Of a stretch of DNA of 64,000 nucleotides, positions 1 through 12,477 are shown piece after piece. The stretch's first letter is position 1, and each line of letters starts with the position of its first letter. Where the stretch lies: assembly GCF_023078275.1 (NCBI RefSeq), contig NC_062971.1, positions 14,818,001-14,882,000 on the forward strand, read 5' to 3'. A program made the position numbers and the translations under genes. The stretch is from Leguminivora glycinivorella. Taxonomy: Eukaryota > Arthropoda > Insecta > Lepidoptera > Tortricidae. The notes under the pieces are model-generated. The model was not told where the DNA came from, made no database searches, and worked only from the letters and a program-made list of their open reading frames with translations.

Positions 1-1259
1 TATTAATGTATAATATTACGTGAAATTAAAGAACAGCTTAAAATGTAGCAGTTAGTCAGTAGTTCGATAAAAAGATAAACCAGTGATGAAACCAGTGCTT
101 TATACTTTTACAAAGGTAATGAGTTAGGTTTATTATTCATCATTTTGTACTGTTTAGCTACAGTTGAGATGATTATATTGGTTGCTTTCAGAAAAAGAAG
201 ATATTATTGAAAACAATATTTCCATGCCAGCCGTATGGTATTCAGCAAACCCAACGTAGAAGATTGTTCAAATTGATAATGAATGAGGCAGTTAAGAATC
301 AACTGATTACCTACAGCAACAGGCAGTACCAATTCATGGGCATGTTAGTTCCTCAATGCACAATACTTGTACTTATAGTCACCATAACTCGTGGGTATAT
401 ATTAGAAGTGAACCAAAGGAAAAAACTTCAAAAAAAATATCCTATTACTGAAATAAAGTATCTCATTCTGTGACTTTGTTTATTTTGTAATATTCTTGAG
501 TAACAGGCTAAGTATTTAATAAATTGACGTGAAACGAAAACTAAAAACCTAAAATTCAGCGTTTACGTACATATCAAACATCAATTACAACGACATCGAC
601 ATAGGTAACGACAAAGTCTAAGGTAAAGTATAGAACTTTTGAAGGCGATTAGGCCATTATGGGGTGTATATGAAGATTATAATTTGATACAAAAGTGAGT
701 AGAAAAAGCATTTTGAAACAAGTAAAAATTGTATCTAATTTTTTGGCAGGGCACGTAGCCAAATGCACAAACGATTATGATAACATCGTTATCGTAGCTT
801 AGCTATCTCTATCACTTTTCCGTATTGACATGACAGAGCTAGACTGAATTTCGATCGGCGTTTAGCGCATAGATTTAAAGTCCATGGTTTAGCGTCAACG
901 ATTGACATTTCAGCTAAGTCCTTGCACAGTCCTTGTATCAAAATTGACAAAGCTAATTTTTTTTTTAATTTATTGGGAGCATTGGCAACTTGGCCATCAG
1001 CGCAAACATACAATATTTAATACAACATACAGCAGAAGAAACAATTACAGGAATAACAATTACTTTGTAAATCATAAAGTAATATTGCACATATTGAAAT
1101 GCTAAACTTATGACTATTTGTATTTAGTAACTACACAATACAATGTTTTATGAATGAAAAGAAGTATTTTTGAACAATTACAAATTATTTACAAAGCGCC
1201 AATAGTGTGCATAATAAATTCATAAATTATAGGGTTTATAACAGCCTTCAAGTTCATTT
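1..1259. other. AT-rich stretch without a gene
   Basis: The short open frames here (up to 88 codons) have no recognisable motif, no consistent codon bias and no splice-site context. I see no RNA gene or inverted repeat that I can support. Confidence 0.6.
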
Positions 1260-1269
1260 CCCGGTTGTT

Positions 1270-1400
1270 TGCTTGGCTGAAAATCCCGGGAATTCCCGGT
1301 ACTTTCGGTACCGGTATTTCCCGGGAGCAAACGCTAATAGGGATAGGGATAGTGGTAGGGTTAGGGATAGGGATAGGGGTAATCGGTCGGCAATCGGTAA
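1270..1400. repeat. low-complexity CCCGGTA / GGGATAG block
   Basis: A GC-rich block in AT-rich DNA. The left half (about 1285-1326) repeats CCCGG and CGGTA words. The right half (about 1335-1385) is an imperfect GGGATA array with G-triplets on the plus strand. It is not the insect TTAGG telomere repeat. Open frames reading through it in several phases are products of the repetition. Confidence 0.6.
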
Positions 1401-1639
1401 TTGTAAGCGATAATGCGAGAAAGTACTTTTTACCCACCGACAATAGTGCCGAGATACAGAGCTATGTGAGTTCTGTTGTATACAATATGTAGTTTCCTCA
1501 GTGTATATAGAATACATACCTACTCGTACCTACTACCTACGCTGTGGTCGCTGTGTAATATTTGTACAACCACTGCAAGCATTTCTTTTTTAAAAACAAT
1601 AGTAATATGAGTAATCGAAAAAAACGCAGACAAACGTCT

Positions 1640-1742
1640 GCATAGAAACCTACGGATCCAAATGAAAATTTTATTATTTGTATATGTTGGAATAAGAATT
1701 CTTTTAGTACGCGAGCGAAACCGCGGGCAAAAGCTAATTCTA
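1640..1742. repeat. tail fragment of a lepidopteran interspersed repeat
   Basis: The end reads gcgagcgaaaccgcgggcaaaagct, close to the end of the longer repeat at 9967-10148 (gcgagcgaagccgcagacaaaagct). Only this terminal part is shared, so it is probably a truncated or decayed copy of the same family. Confidence 0.45.
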
Positions 1743-4700
1743 TACAAGATGCTATGTACCCTTTTTCTGTAAAAAAATATTTTTATTTCTTTACTACTCG
1801 AGAACATCACAAATAAACAAAGTCAATTAATGAAATACTTTATTTTAGTAACAGGATTATTTTTTGGAGTTGAGGTATTTTCCTTTATTGGAGCACTTCT
1901 ATACAAATATACCTGTGATGATCATGGCCAATAATACCATTAAGTGCATCGCGGAACAAAAACACCTATAAATTGGTACTGCTCCCCTCTGCTGCCCTAA
2001 GGTTTTGAGTAGCGTAACTGCCAGAGTGCCACAGTATTAATATCAATTGAACCATCTTCCATGTTGACTGAATACCATACGGGTTTGTTCGGAAATATTG
2101 ATTTCAATCATAGCTTCCGTCATCTTTCTGAAACCAAAAACGACTTTGAGCAATATAATCATCTCAATTGTAAATAGTACAATATGATGGCCAAAAATAA
2201 CTCATTACCTTATTTTGATTTGTTCACTGGTTTATCTTTTTATTCAATTTTAGCTAATCTTGAATTTCACGTAATATTATAAATTAATGCAATATGTTAG
2301 TCATAATTTTATTTAAAACTGCAAATATAATCGTGAAAATTCCGTGTGATTTTTGGATTTTTGTATAACTTGACAGAAATGTCACGTCAGAATGACTTGG
2401 CCTATGGTTTGAGGCCTACTACCGAATACCGAAGTTATCGAAATGTGGACATGCGTCTCTTTTACTCTTATCAGTATAAAGTGAAAGAGGAAGAATCCTC
2501 AGTGCGTATGTTTCGAAATTTGCAGTAGACCCTATATTGACAGATTTCGATAGGTAAATTACATTTACTTATGATTTTAGTTCCATCGCGTAAACACCAG
2601 AGGCGTAGCATTCGCCTATAGTTCTTTCTCCGTTTATTGATAAACTTAGAAAGGGATAGAAGCAGCTTCTTTGGCGTGAAGTTAGGCACAATATATTGTA
2701 AACAAACGTAAACTCACTTACTTTCTGAGTAAAGTAATACGGCTCTCACTTGGGCAGCCCATGGTAACGGTACTGTTCGTTGTCTAATCAAGATACATAT
2801 AAGTATGTACTTATAATTTACCTGTATTTAAAATCAGAACATGTCTGATACTATTTTTGTTGTATGTATTTAAATTTAGGAACGTTTTTCATGATTCCCA
2901 GTTCACCGAAATAGTACATTACGATACAAGTGCGAAAAAGAGGAAGTTCGAAACGAGTGGCGATAAATTACAACACGATCGAAGGGATGTTTTAAATCGA
3001 CACGAGTTACGAATTTACTATTCACACGTACGACGTTTTTCAGTACAGATGGCCCTCCGAAGTTTCGACCTAAAAATTAACCACTTCTCGCACTAGTGCG
3101 TAAAGAAGCACCATCGAAAATTGCTATTATTTAATGAAATAATTTTATGATTATGATTTATGAAAGACGCTAATTTTATTGTAGGTCGGTACCTATACCG
3201 AATTGCATTTCTGGCCAATTTCACTGAAACCTTTTTTACCAAACGGCCGAAAAAAGATAAGAAATATTTATATACTTCTTATTCCTATGAGGTTAGTACG
3301 TTATTTTTATTGAGATAATCCTGTTGATTTATTGCGTAAACGTATGTGATTTATTTGAAAAGTTTGTGATTAGAATGCGGTTCTATCGGTTTGTAACAAA
3401 TAGTTTGTGGGCACGTGAGTTTTCAACAAAATCTAGCTACTGTAGGTAAGTCGGCAGATATTGAAACTATAACCGATTAACGACGCGACTCAAATTTTAG
3501 GTACTTAATGTTATTTCTGTTTAGTTATGTTATAGTATGTCTGCGCCGTAAATATTAAAATGCTGTTTGTTTTAAAGCTAATATGCTAATAGTGCATGAA
3601 AACTGTATGCGCCTTATAATTACAGTGGCATAATTAAAAAGTATGTACCTATTGTACCTACCTAAAAGCAAGTAAAACATTTGAGTCATTTATATTATAA
3701 CAGAGGTTTCTAGCGCCATCTATCGCTGCTGTACTGTACTATTGACATTGTGAATGCACTTTGAAACTTAATGCATGCATGCAAGTCCCTACTCAACTTC
3801 TATGAAATTATAACGTTGTCTTAACCCTTGCACTTGCACAGGCAGGGCTATCAAAATCGCTATCAACTATTCTTGATATGACTTTTTTATTCTAAGCTTA
3901 ATTGTATTAATGAGCATTTCTTTTATTTTTGCCAATAAAAAAATTTTGATTGTTTTAGGGAATTTTAGGTCAATTGTATTCAGAATCACGAGTACTTTCA
4001 ATCTCACTGGGAGACAAAAAGTGTCCCAGGATTTCCATACAAATTTGTTACTTTCCTCTTTTGTTACCCCATACAACATGTACGGAAAATGGTAACAAAA
4101 TAAGAAAAAATTGTATGGGACAATTTTTTTAACTACTAGGATTGAAAAAGCTAGTAATTCTGAGTAGAAATAGCATTTTTTTTTTCAAAAATATCACACT
4201 TCATAAAAGTGGCAAAAAAAAAAAATTTAATGCTCTAATTTGCAGTAAATATTGCATACCAGAATGACCGGTCATGCCGAAATCTCAAAGCTACGACCAC
4301 AGATACCATCCAGATTAAAGGCGAGCTCAAGTTCGCATGATTAATGTCCAAGCTGCCTGCTGCGATAGCGTAAGACCTGTTATTGATGTGCTATGGATCC
4401 ACTTAGGTTTCAGTTTAGTAGAATCTGGGATTTCGGGGCAGCTTAGGCAGGCATTGTTTGTTAATATTTGATTTACTAATTGTTGATCATTTATCATTCA
4501 TCATGTTATGTAGATACGTAAGTACTTTTTCAGGTCTAACAGAATTATTTTTCATTGGACAAATTAATTTCGTTTTCTATTAATAAAGTTATGATTTTTT
4601 TGATTACAATAAAAATAGTATAAAATGAAATTCAGTGTAGTTCAGGGCACGGTTAATGGTTGCATCACTGAGAGAAATTTGCATTGTGAATTTAACAAGT

Positions 4701-4965
4701 TCGACTTGTTGCGGTTTATCCGTTTGAATCAGCCAAAGGTATGTTTAAAACAATATGTGTCAGGTTGTTTTTATAAAATCGACTTGTTGATTCAAATATA
4801 TTGCCGATTCAAATGACAAGTAGCTTGTTGTTTGAACCAAAGAGCATATAGGCGCTATTTTAACCAAAAAACTTGTTGAACGAACATGAAAACTGGTTGT
4901 ATTTTCTCTCAGTGGCACGTTATTTTATAGTTAAGTACTAAATATATATTAAATAATTTTTAAGA
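1743..4965. other. AT-rich stretch without a gene
   Basis: Only short frames of about 60-80 codons without recognisable domains. I see no structural RNA, clear element ends or coding exon. Confidence 0.55.
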
Positions 4966-5592
4966 AAAAAAAACCGCCTTCCTTTGGGGTTCTGGTGATA
5001 AATACTTTCAAATGTTGGATTATGTTATCAATTCGTCTGTATATGTTTGTTATTCGATATCTCCGTCATTTCTGAACCAATTTTGAAATCTGGATGATTC
5101 TGAAGTACTTACAAATGAGAATGATTATCAGAACGGAACTCTAACCAGGGGCGGCTCACTCTTCATCAGCAGTTCCACTGCACCAAATGTCACTGTTCTG
5201 GACGTAAGTGCATGCTGTTCTTATAAAAATACCAAAGTCACTATAAGTGTGCCGTTCAGATTTGAGGAGTTCCATTCTGACCATCATCAGGAGTTCCACT
5301 GCACCAAATGTCACTGTTCCGTACGTAAATGCATGCTGTTCCTTTAAAAATACAAAAATCACCATATGTATGCCCTTCAGATTTGAGGAGTTCCCACGAT
5401 TTCTCCAGGATCCCATCATCAGAACTGGGTTCTGAGAAAATGGGACCAATCTGTATACATATACATTCAATAAAAAAAAAATTCAAAATCGGTCTAGTAA
5501 CGACGGAGATATCGAGGAACAAACATTAAAAAAAAAAAAACATGCAGACGACTTGATAACCCCTTCATTTGAGATTTGGAAGGCGGTTAAAA
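4966..5592. mobile_element. non-autonomous element with AACCGCCTTCC inverted ends and an internal tandem repeat
   Basis: The left end near 4972 reads aaccgccttcc and the right end near 5577-5588 reads ggaaggcggtt, its reverse complement. Between them is an imperfect tandem repeat of roughly 120-130 bp: the segment starting 'agttccactgcaccaaatgtc' occurs near 5168 and again near 5291, each ending with 'cagatttgaggagttcc'. Open frames of 60-104 codons here run through the repeat on both strands and resemble no protein I know. This fits a terminal-inverted-repeat DNA element without transposase. Confidence 0.6.
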
Positions 5593-8390
5593 AACTTGAC
5601 GTGCTTCGAATAAACTCCATATACTTAATAATCCTGTAGACATATTATGTGTTTCAAATATTTTTGAGCAATATTTTTAAGGCAATCCTTACATTTAATT
5701 AATAATTTTATTTTATAAAAAGTCAACATATACAATACTAAAAGATTTATTTATTAAATGGCGAACATGCTAAATAAAATACAATATTTTACTATTCACA
5801 TGAATCAAGATAATAACTTATGTCTCCATAAACTATTCACTCATAACTTATATAATACTAAGTCATATAATACTTACGAGTGCCACCGCAATACGCACCC
5901 GCTGCATAAGGCCGTTACTGCATACATTGTCAGACAAAGCAAGTTACAGCCAAGTTAACCGGCGGGAGCTGTTAACAGAAATTCAATTATAACTTTATTC
6001 CTTATAAGACAGAGAGTAGCTGTGGGAACAGATGCGTTCTTATGGGAGTATAGACTTGTGTACTTGTTAGGTACACTTTCTTATTATAAATAAACCTTTT
6101 AAAAGAAAATAATCATAAAAAAATTGTTTGTTTTCACAATGAATGAATTGCCGAGGAAATGGCGGGCGGGCTAAAATAGGAGTCGATTATCGTTCAAAAA
6201 GGTTGGCAGAAAACCAAACGTTTGAAACTCTGATCACATGTTTAAAATTAAAAAAAAAGTTAGTTGGTGGAAATTGGTTAATATGTATTATGTTCTTTCG
6301 CTTTACGACAATTTCGTGGTGTAAATTGCCGTGTAAAATATAAGTATTTCCTCGCAATCGAAGTTAAAAGCAGAGTGTACAACAAGAGCATAAATGTACA
6401 TTTTTACCCTCGTCTACTATTTTGGTAAAAATTGGCTCTGGTAAAAATGGGTCACTTTATGCCCTTGTTGTACAATCTACTATTTTGTCAATAACACAAC
6501 TTTTAAAGAATATATTTAATTCAAAATAAACCACGCTAATTACGTAATCAGTAGGTATGTGGTTTCTGCATGTAACTAATCTTTACACCTCCTTAACGGC
6601 ATACATCGCCCAGTTGACTCATAACCTGCGTCCGAGATCGCTTCCAGTTAAATTCGCATCGTCTTGACTTGAGTGCTAAATGTACACCGCTCAAGTTATA
6701 AGAGTACAGCGGAATTGCAGTACCTACTTAAATACATATTATGATTCAGAGTAATTACTCGACGCTTGTCTTAAGTTCGTGTCCGTATCTTTGTATATGA
6801 AATATTAATGTCATAACAGTGGAAATATTTACTGCAGACGGATACCGTAGTTTTGTTAGTTCACATAGCGGCAGCTATGAACCCACGGGAATTGAGTTTG
6901 TGTCTCTCTCTCTCTTGACGTATTTATGAGTGTTTCCGCCATCTGAAACATTAATAAATGCTAAGGATGTTTGTAAAAGGTATTCATTGTCAGGATAAAG
7001 AACTAAAGCAGTAAGAAATACAAAACGAAGTACAAATCTCGATGTATTGTTGCTAATGTAATCTGTATTATCCTGTCACATACTTCTGTTGTATCTCCAA
7101 GAAATAAAAATAAAAATAAAAACAAGATACCTAAGCACTAAAACAATACCAAATGGTACAAACAGATACCTACATAATATGGTACCTATATCATAGTACC
7201 TATTTAACCCGACCCGAATGTAATTTACAGGCTGCAAATTTGATCAGTCTCGAGAAATTTTATAACCGGAACCAAGTGTTTTTTTTTAAGTGTTTATATT
7301 GCGAGATGTACGGCATACAGCACCACAAGAATGTTGTATTATGTAAATAAATACCGCATGTTACCCCTGTTTTTTTGTTGACTAAAGCAAATTCCATGAT
7401 CAAGTTTATAACTTGGACCATACATAAATACTCAAATTAATTGCTCATGAGACATGAATCTGTCGATTGATTCCGGCGAAGAGCCGTAAGCGGGTAAATG
7501 TCTTGTAGGGGATATTTACGGTGACGCTGATCTGAGATTGTGTGGGATTTATTATTGAAATAAGTCGTACTTTTATGAGTTGCCAGAACATGTACTCATT
7601 CATTGTTTTAGTAAATGAAAATATACGTTACATATGTACAGTCATATACTGTATATTTGTTGTTTTAATATATTTCGACTTTTAAAAGCGAATCTTACCA
7701 GAATTATTCACGGAAACACTATAGTTATAGCATAAAACCATTCTATGTAAATTATTACAGCTAGTACCTATTCTAAACCAACATAAACGTATGAACCTAG
7801 TTATTTTAGATTTCGAGTAAATACTGTCAACAGACGGTTAGACTGACAGATTTACACGAGGAAACATTATAGAGGTTGCGATTTAAATCATTGCTGTGAA
7901 TCCTAACAAATTAATAAAAAATAAAAAATGCACCAAGTGCAAAGTAACGCCCACCCTCACACAAGTACCCAATTTCACTTGCAGCATATCAAACGTCAGT
8001 GATACACTGCACAAAAACTACCGCATAATGATAATAGAAAAAGCCATTTATATAAAAGCATTAGAGCTATTTTTCTATGGCCAATTCTAAAGTGAGTAGG
8101 ATTTTTTTAATCTACCACCAACTTTACACTTGCCAAGTGTCAATCTGATTGCTTTGTCAGTGTGTTTTGGAGCGAAAATATCATTTATTGCGCTTCTATT
8201 GAGCCGCAGTGAGCTGAATTGATGTGCCCGCTTGAAGCGCTTTATGTGCTACAATTTAGTATTTTTTTATTATTAAATTGCTCTATGCACCAGATATGAT
8301 GACAGTCATGTTATCTGTGTTAAATAAAGTAAAAAAAAAATTATAAATAGTTAGGTACTCTGACTATAATTATCATAACTATGTTATTTC
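5593..8390. other. AT-rich stretch; nothing supported except the MITE at 6376-6474
   Basis: Short open frames only, long A/T runs, and a small CT-rich run near 6905. No conserved motif recognised. Confidence 0.5.
6376..6474. mobile_element. small MITE with TGTACAACAAG inverted ends
   Basis: A 99-bp palindromic unit. It begins tgtacaacaagagcataaa and ends tttatgcccttgttgtaca, one mismatch from a perfect 19-bp terminal inverted repeat. The core has a further weak inverted match (ttttacc / ggtaaaaa). I saw no clear target duplication. Confidence 0.65.
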
Positions 8391-8649
8391 TTATTTCATA
8401 CATTTCCTCTGTAATTCAAAATACATAACAGCGGCAATAGTTAACATTTCGAATCTGTATTGTGCTTCTTCTGCTGTAAAATAAATACACCATCGTTTTC
8501 TTATTTTTAAGTTGTCATAAATGTAGAAACATTGGTGCACGATTATACTACGTTTAGGCAAATCATAAAGTTCCTGTGTAATGTTTAGACGGTAAGTCCC
8601 ATTAAACCAATAGATACCTATATTATACGGGATAGATTCATTAGGTTGC

Positions 8650-8900
8650 TTCATATTACTGCAGGGCAAACCGCCCAGAAATGGTTGCACCCGTAGCGCA
8701 GGTCCGTCACCGTTGACTTCTGAAATGAAAGAAAATAATTTTAAATTTCATGTTTGCTTAGTAACTAAATTTATGATCTCTCTTAACTTACGCCTGGCCG
8801 CTGGCAGATATATACCACATATAATTCTTTAAAAAATGTGCTGAAGCGCTGAGTGGTACCGACTCGCGCGAGTGGTTTCCAGTGACAAGTGATTTCAAAA
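8650..8900 (-). other. possible spliced exon pair or repeat-derived coding fragment
   Basis: On the minus strand a donor-like GTAAGT begins at 8791 and an acceptor-like pyrimidine tract plus CAG ends at 8720, defining a possible 72-nt intron. Reading across it keeps an open frame of about 40 codons with an aromatic- and cysteine-rich C-terminal stretch (motif TDLRYGCNHFWAVCP) and a stop near 8650. I do not recognise the protein. A second open frame of 99 codons (8391-8690) overlaps in another phase. This could be a small host exon or part of a repeat family that mimics one. Confidence 0.22.
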
Positions 8901-9250
8901 GAGGGATTACGATTCTTTCGACAACTGTATTGGGATTAATTTTCGCGTCCGCACGTCAGGACATCTGTTCAATTAGGGTAGATAGTTTAATTGTTCAATA
9001 TGTAACTCATATAACTTACAGGTTTCAAAATATTACTTACCTACTTATATTTAAAGTGATAAAATGATAAAAAAAATTAAACTTTTTTTTTGTTTATTTT
9101 AGGGATAAACAACAACTATACAATAACGGTTACAGTAATTCAGAAAATATGAATTACAATATGTATAGTCAACAGCATTATCCACGGGTTAACTTGTTTC
9201 AAGTACGAGGCATGTAGTAACTGGGTGAATGCAGTTATATAAACTATATT

Positions 9251-9676
9251 TTCCCCTCACTAGCTCGGAAACACGTGTTTTGTCCTTCAATACCAGCGGG
9301 TAAAAACGCATTTTATCCACTAGTGGGTAAAGCCATTTGACCTTGAATAAAGTCAAATTAACTGCTTTAAAATTGATAAAAGCAGGTGAATCTAGTAATA
9401 AAGATGATTTACCACCTGTGGAACTACTGGAAGCAGTAATAAACGCATTTTTTGCGTTGTAGTTTCCTCGCTGTAGTGAGGGGAAAAGTTTTGTGTTACA
9501 CTCGGGTGCAAATATATTTTACTTCTCGTGTGTTAAAAAACTCGCAAGTTCAGGATTCTATTCTCGAACCACTCGCTTCGCTCGTGGTTCAACTATAGAA
9601 TCCTTTCACTTGCTCGTTTTTCAATTACACACTCGGCGTTAAAATACAACTTTGCCCCCTTGTATAACAAATAACT
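9251..9676 (+). repeat. interspersed repeat, copy A (inverted relative to 31891-32319)
   Basis: This ~425-bp segment, from 'ttcccctcactagctcgg' to 'tgtataacaaataact', recurs in opposite orientation at 31891-32319. It contains the quasi-palindrome 'accactcgcttcgctcgtggt'. A peptide frame shared with the other copy (DDLPPV.LLEAVINA) is broken here by a TAG soon after that motif. The family is unknown to me. A shorter relative occurs at 53448-53725. Confidence 0.7.
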
Positions 9677-9807
9677 ATTTTAATTTAAGTCACTAATACC
9701 TAAGTTTATCCTAAAAAACCGGTCGCTTTTTACAACACTTAAAAATACGAAAACTAAAATTAATATTAGTGAAAAAAGGTAAAAAAAATCTTCGTTTAAC
9801 TATAAAT

Positions 9808-9963
9808 TGAAATAGATACCATACACTAAAGAAAAAGCGATCAAGCCCACAGGTGGCAAAGCCGGGAATCGAACCCGGGTTGAAGCTATCGCGGCTGACG
9901 TGCTCAAACCACTACACCACCCCGACCGCCGAGGTTTTTCTTTAGTGTATGGTATCTATTTCA
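9808..9963. mobile_element. tRNA-derived element enclosed by a 29-bp perfect inverted repeat
   Basis: Positions 9808-9836 and 9935-9963 are exact reverse complements (tgaaatagataccatacact...). They enclose a degenerate tRNA-like sequence on the minus strand (about 9854-9928). Short tRNA-derived elements are usually SINEs without inverted ends, so this architecture is unusual. Confidence 0.6.
9854..9928 (-). pseudogene. tRNA-like sequence (SINE head or tRNA pseudogene)
   Basis: On the minus strand an A-box-like segment (tggtgtagtggtttg) is followed by a B box (gggttcgattccc) with a good T stem. The acceptor and anticodon arms pair imperfectly, so I do not assign an amino acid. It is probably an internal RNA polymerase III promoter of a SINE-like element rather than a functional tRNA. 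Confidence 0.55.
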
Positions 9964-9966
9964 GTT

Positions 9967-10148
9967 TATCCATACTAATATTATAAATGGGAAAGTGTGT
10001 GTGTCTGTTTGTTCGTCCGTCTTTCACGGCAAAACGGAGCGACGAATTGACGTGATTTTTTAAGTGGAAATAGTTGAAGGGATGGAGAGTGACATAGGCT
10101 ACTTTTTGTCTCTTTCTAACGCGAGCGAAGCCGCAGACAAAAGCTTGT
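9967..10148 (+). repeat. lepidopteran interspersed repeat (ends in 'gccgcagacaaaagct')
   Basis: It begins 'tccatactaatattataaatggg' and ends 'gcgagcgaagccgcagacaaaagct', boundaries I recognise from memory as a very common lepidopteran repeat. The terminal part is shared with 1640-1742. No coding capacity. Confidence 0.55.
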
Positions 10149-10626
10149 AATTTATATATAGTTGTGTTACTACTAAAACAAAAACAAATCAAAAAATATT
10201 TAATAAAATAATTTGATTTGTTCGCTACGATCGTTAAACTAGTTCAAATTATAGGTGTTGAAAGAGTTCTGTGATAACCGGCCAATGATAAACTAAACTA
10301 AATAAAGCAACTAACACATACACGGCCACAAAGGTCGTTTTCCTGTATGCTACAATAAATACACGATGTTTTATAAAAGACCGACGAAGATCACGACTGC
10401 GTGTTTGTCTATCAAACACTTAGGTCCGATATCGGGACGACGAGAGCTTAATTGCGTTTGTACAACGACCGAGTAAACATACATGGTGAAATGAAGGTGT
10501 TGTTTTGTTTCGGTTTTCAGCTAACAATCCTTTGTCTCTCTATCTCTTTTGTAGACTTATTTTATGTCCACCAATCTGTAAACTCACTAAGGAATATGTA
10601 ATTTTTTGCAGAATGTTAGGGACTAT
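10149..10626. other. no gene seen
   Basis: AT-rich sequence with no supported frame, RNA or element boundary. Confidence 0.5.
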
Positions 10627-10849
10627 CCACACACAGGCGACGCACGTCGTAAGACGCGGAGCGGACGCCGCCCGAGTGTAATTTAAAAAACGGCTCCTCA
10701 GTACATTTTGTACTGAGGCGTCGCTTGAGGCGCGTCTTACGTCTTTCCTATACAAAATGTACTAAAGAGACGTTTTTTAAATTACACTCGGGCGGAGCGG
10801 CGCTGACGTCCATTCCGCGTCTTACGACGTGCGTCGCCTGAGTGTGGGT
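10627..10849. mobile_element. palindromic GC-rich MITE / foldback element
   Basis: The left end 'ccacacacaggcgacgcacg' and the right end 'cgtgcgtcgcctgagtgtgg' are reverse complements with one mismatch. Complementarity continues inward through 'tcgtaagacgcgg' and then, after small interruptions, 'cccgagtgtaatttaaaaaacg'. The centre has a second short hairpin around 'cctcagtacattttgtactgagg'. The whole 223-bp unit should fold into a long hairpin. The 71-codon frame on the minus strand is a by-product of the palindrome. Confidence 0.7.
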
Positions 10850-11946
10850 TGCCGCTAAGCCTCTCTTCGATTGAAAATTGCGTGTATACTACGTGTGAAT
10901 TTAAGGTGTTATTTAGTTTCAGTTTTGAGAAGCTAACTTGTCTCTTAATATCTTTCGATGTGTAATGTCCGCCAATCTATAAAATCAATATAAATCTATC
11001 AGATTGTGTTGTCCTTGAATCTGGAGATGATCAAAAACATGACGCTTTTGTTGTTAAACAAAACAGTTTATCAAAATTGTAATCGAATAAAACAATTAAC
11101 AGATGTAATAACAATGATAATCAAAATCACTTAAAACATGCGCTGCGTCAAATGTTCACAATCAAAAAGCCATCACAAACCTTTTTGGACAAATTCATTT
11201 TTAATTCTATAATTGCAGTCTCCTCCAAATTTCCATAATGGCGTCAAATTAAATATGATCACGTGACAAATACGTCAAAGTGACAGATGCTGGGCCACCT
11301 AAGTTAGAATTATGTTTATACAACTTATTATTTCTTCTTTGATGTATGTTATAAGATGTATTATGAAGAGTGAAGGTTCAAAATTGTCTCTTTTATTTAG
11401 ATTTGACAGCAAAACATGATGGCTGAAGAGGGGTCAGATGAGTGTGTCATTAATTTACGAGTTACGTAGTTGTTTTAAAATTAGCTTCTAGTTATAATTA
11501 CATAGGACGGTCGTTTACGCTGTTATTACATAAATAGGGCGGAGATCAGATATTAAAATTAATGATTTTATGTTGTACGCAATATTGTTCAGCCCATCAA
11601 GTTAACATTTAAGATTTTAATAATATGTATTAATATTGCTGTTGAAATTTCGTATAATAAGAGAACATCTCTCTTACGTACTATATCAGGCCATGTCTAA
11701 AGCATATAGTTGGACCATGTCATTTTTAAGCGAATCATTAAAATAATATAAGGAATTTCAAGAAATATGAGTCTTCGTATACTTGCAAGTTAGTCTGGAG
11801 ATAGTGAAGTTTATTTTTGTTGTATGGATCTTTTTTTACTAATTACTATTTAGTGAATAACATTATATTTAGTTGCTTTTATTATTTTGCATAAATATTT
11901 TATTAAGAGCTGTAAATAAACGCAATAAAAACCCATTTACACGAAC
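10850..11946. other. AT-rich stretch without a gene
   Basis: No frame of note, no clear repeat and no RNA gene. Confidence 0.5.
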
Positions 11947-12335
11947 TACACCGGTCAAATCTTACATGAAAATCGGCTAAAAAAACAAAGTGTGATGTAA
12001 AGCTGGATTTTTGGTATGTTATTTGGAGTCCTTGGGGGAATGTAAGACTATATTTTGCAAGCAAAAAAAAAGTGTGCTAACTTCGTAATTTAAAAAAAAA
12101 AGTAAAAAAATCGGACTTTTTTTGGTTTTTATTTTTTTATTAAAAAAACTATGCGTTTTTGGTCAAAAATTGCTTTGTAATGTTGAAAGCGCATTAAATT
12201 TCAAACAGTTTGACATCTTTTTTATCAATGTCCGTCAAATAGTTTTCGAGATATGAAGCGTCAAAAAAGGTTAATTTTTGACGCATTTATAAAATGTAGC
12301 GTTTTGCCAATATTTTAAGACAAATATCTGCAAAA
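11947..12335 (+). repeat. left arm of the long inverted repeat
   Basis: Matches the reverse complement of 13818-14196 with scattered substitutions and small indels in A/T runs. Detectable similarity ends near 'gccaatattttaagacaaatatctgcaaaa'. Confidence 0.7.
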
Positions 12336-12477
12336 TACTTCATGATATGATATATAATATATATGATATGATATATAATATAAAACAGAATTAGTTAGAT
12401 TTTTCTTTTTCCTTTTTGAGGGTCCTGGTTCTGCATCTTGATGGCACAACTCCTGTAGTGATAGAAAGTCCACTTGA

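Noticed and set aside
1334..1385. Possible telomeric repeat
   Set aside because: The unit is GGGATA-like and irregular. Insect telomeres are TTAGG, which appears here only in one chance gggttaggg.
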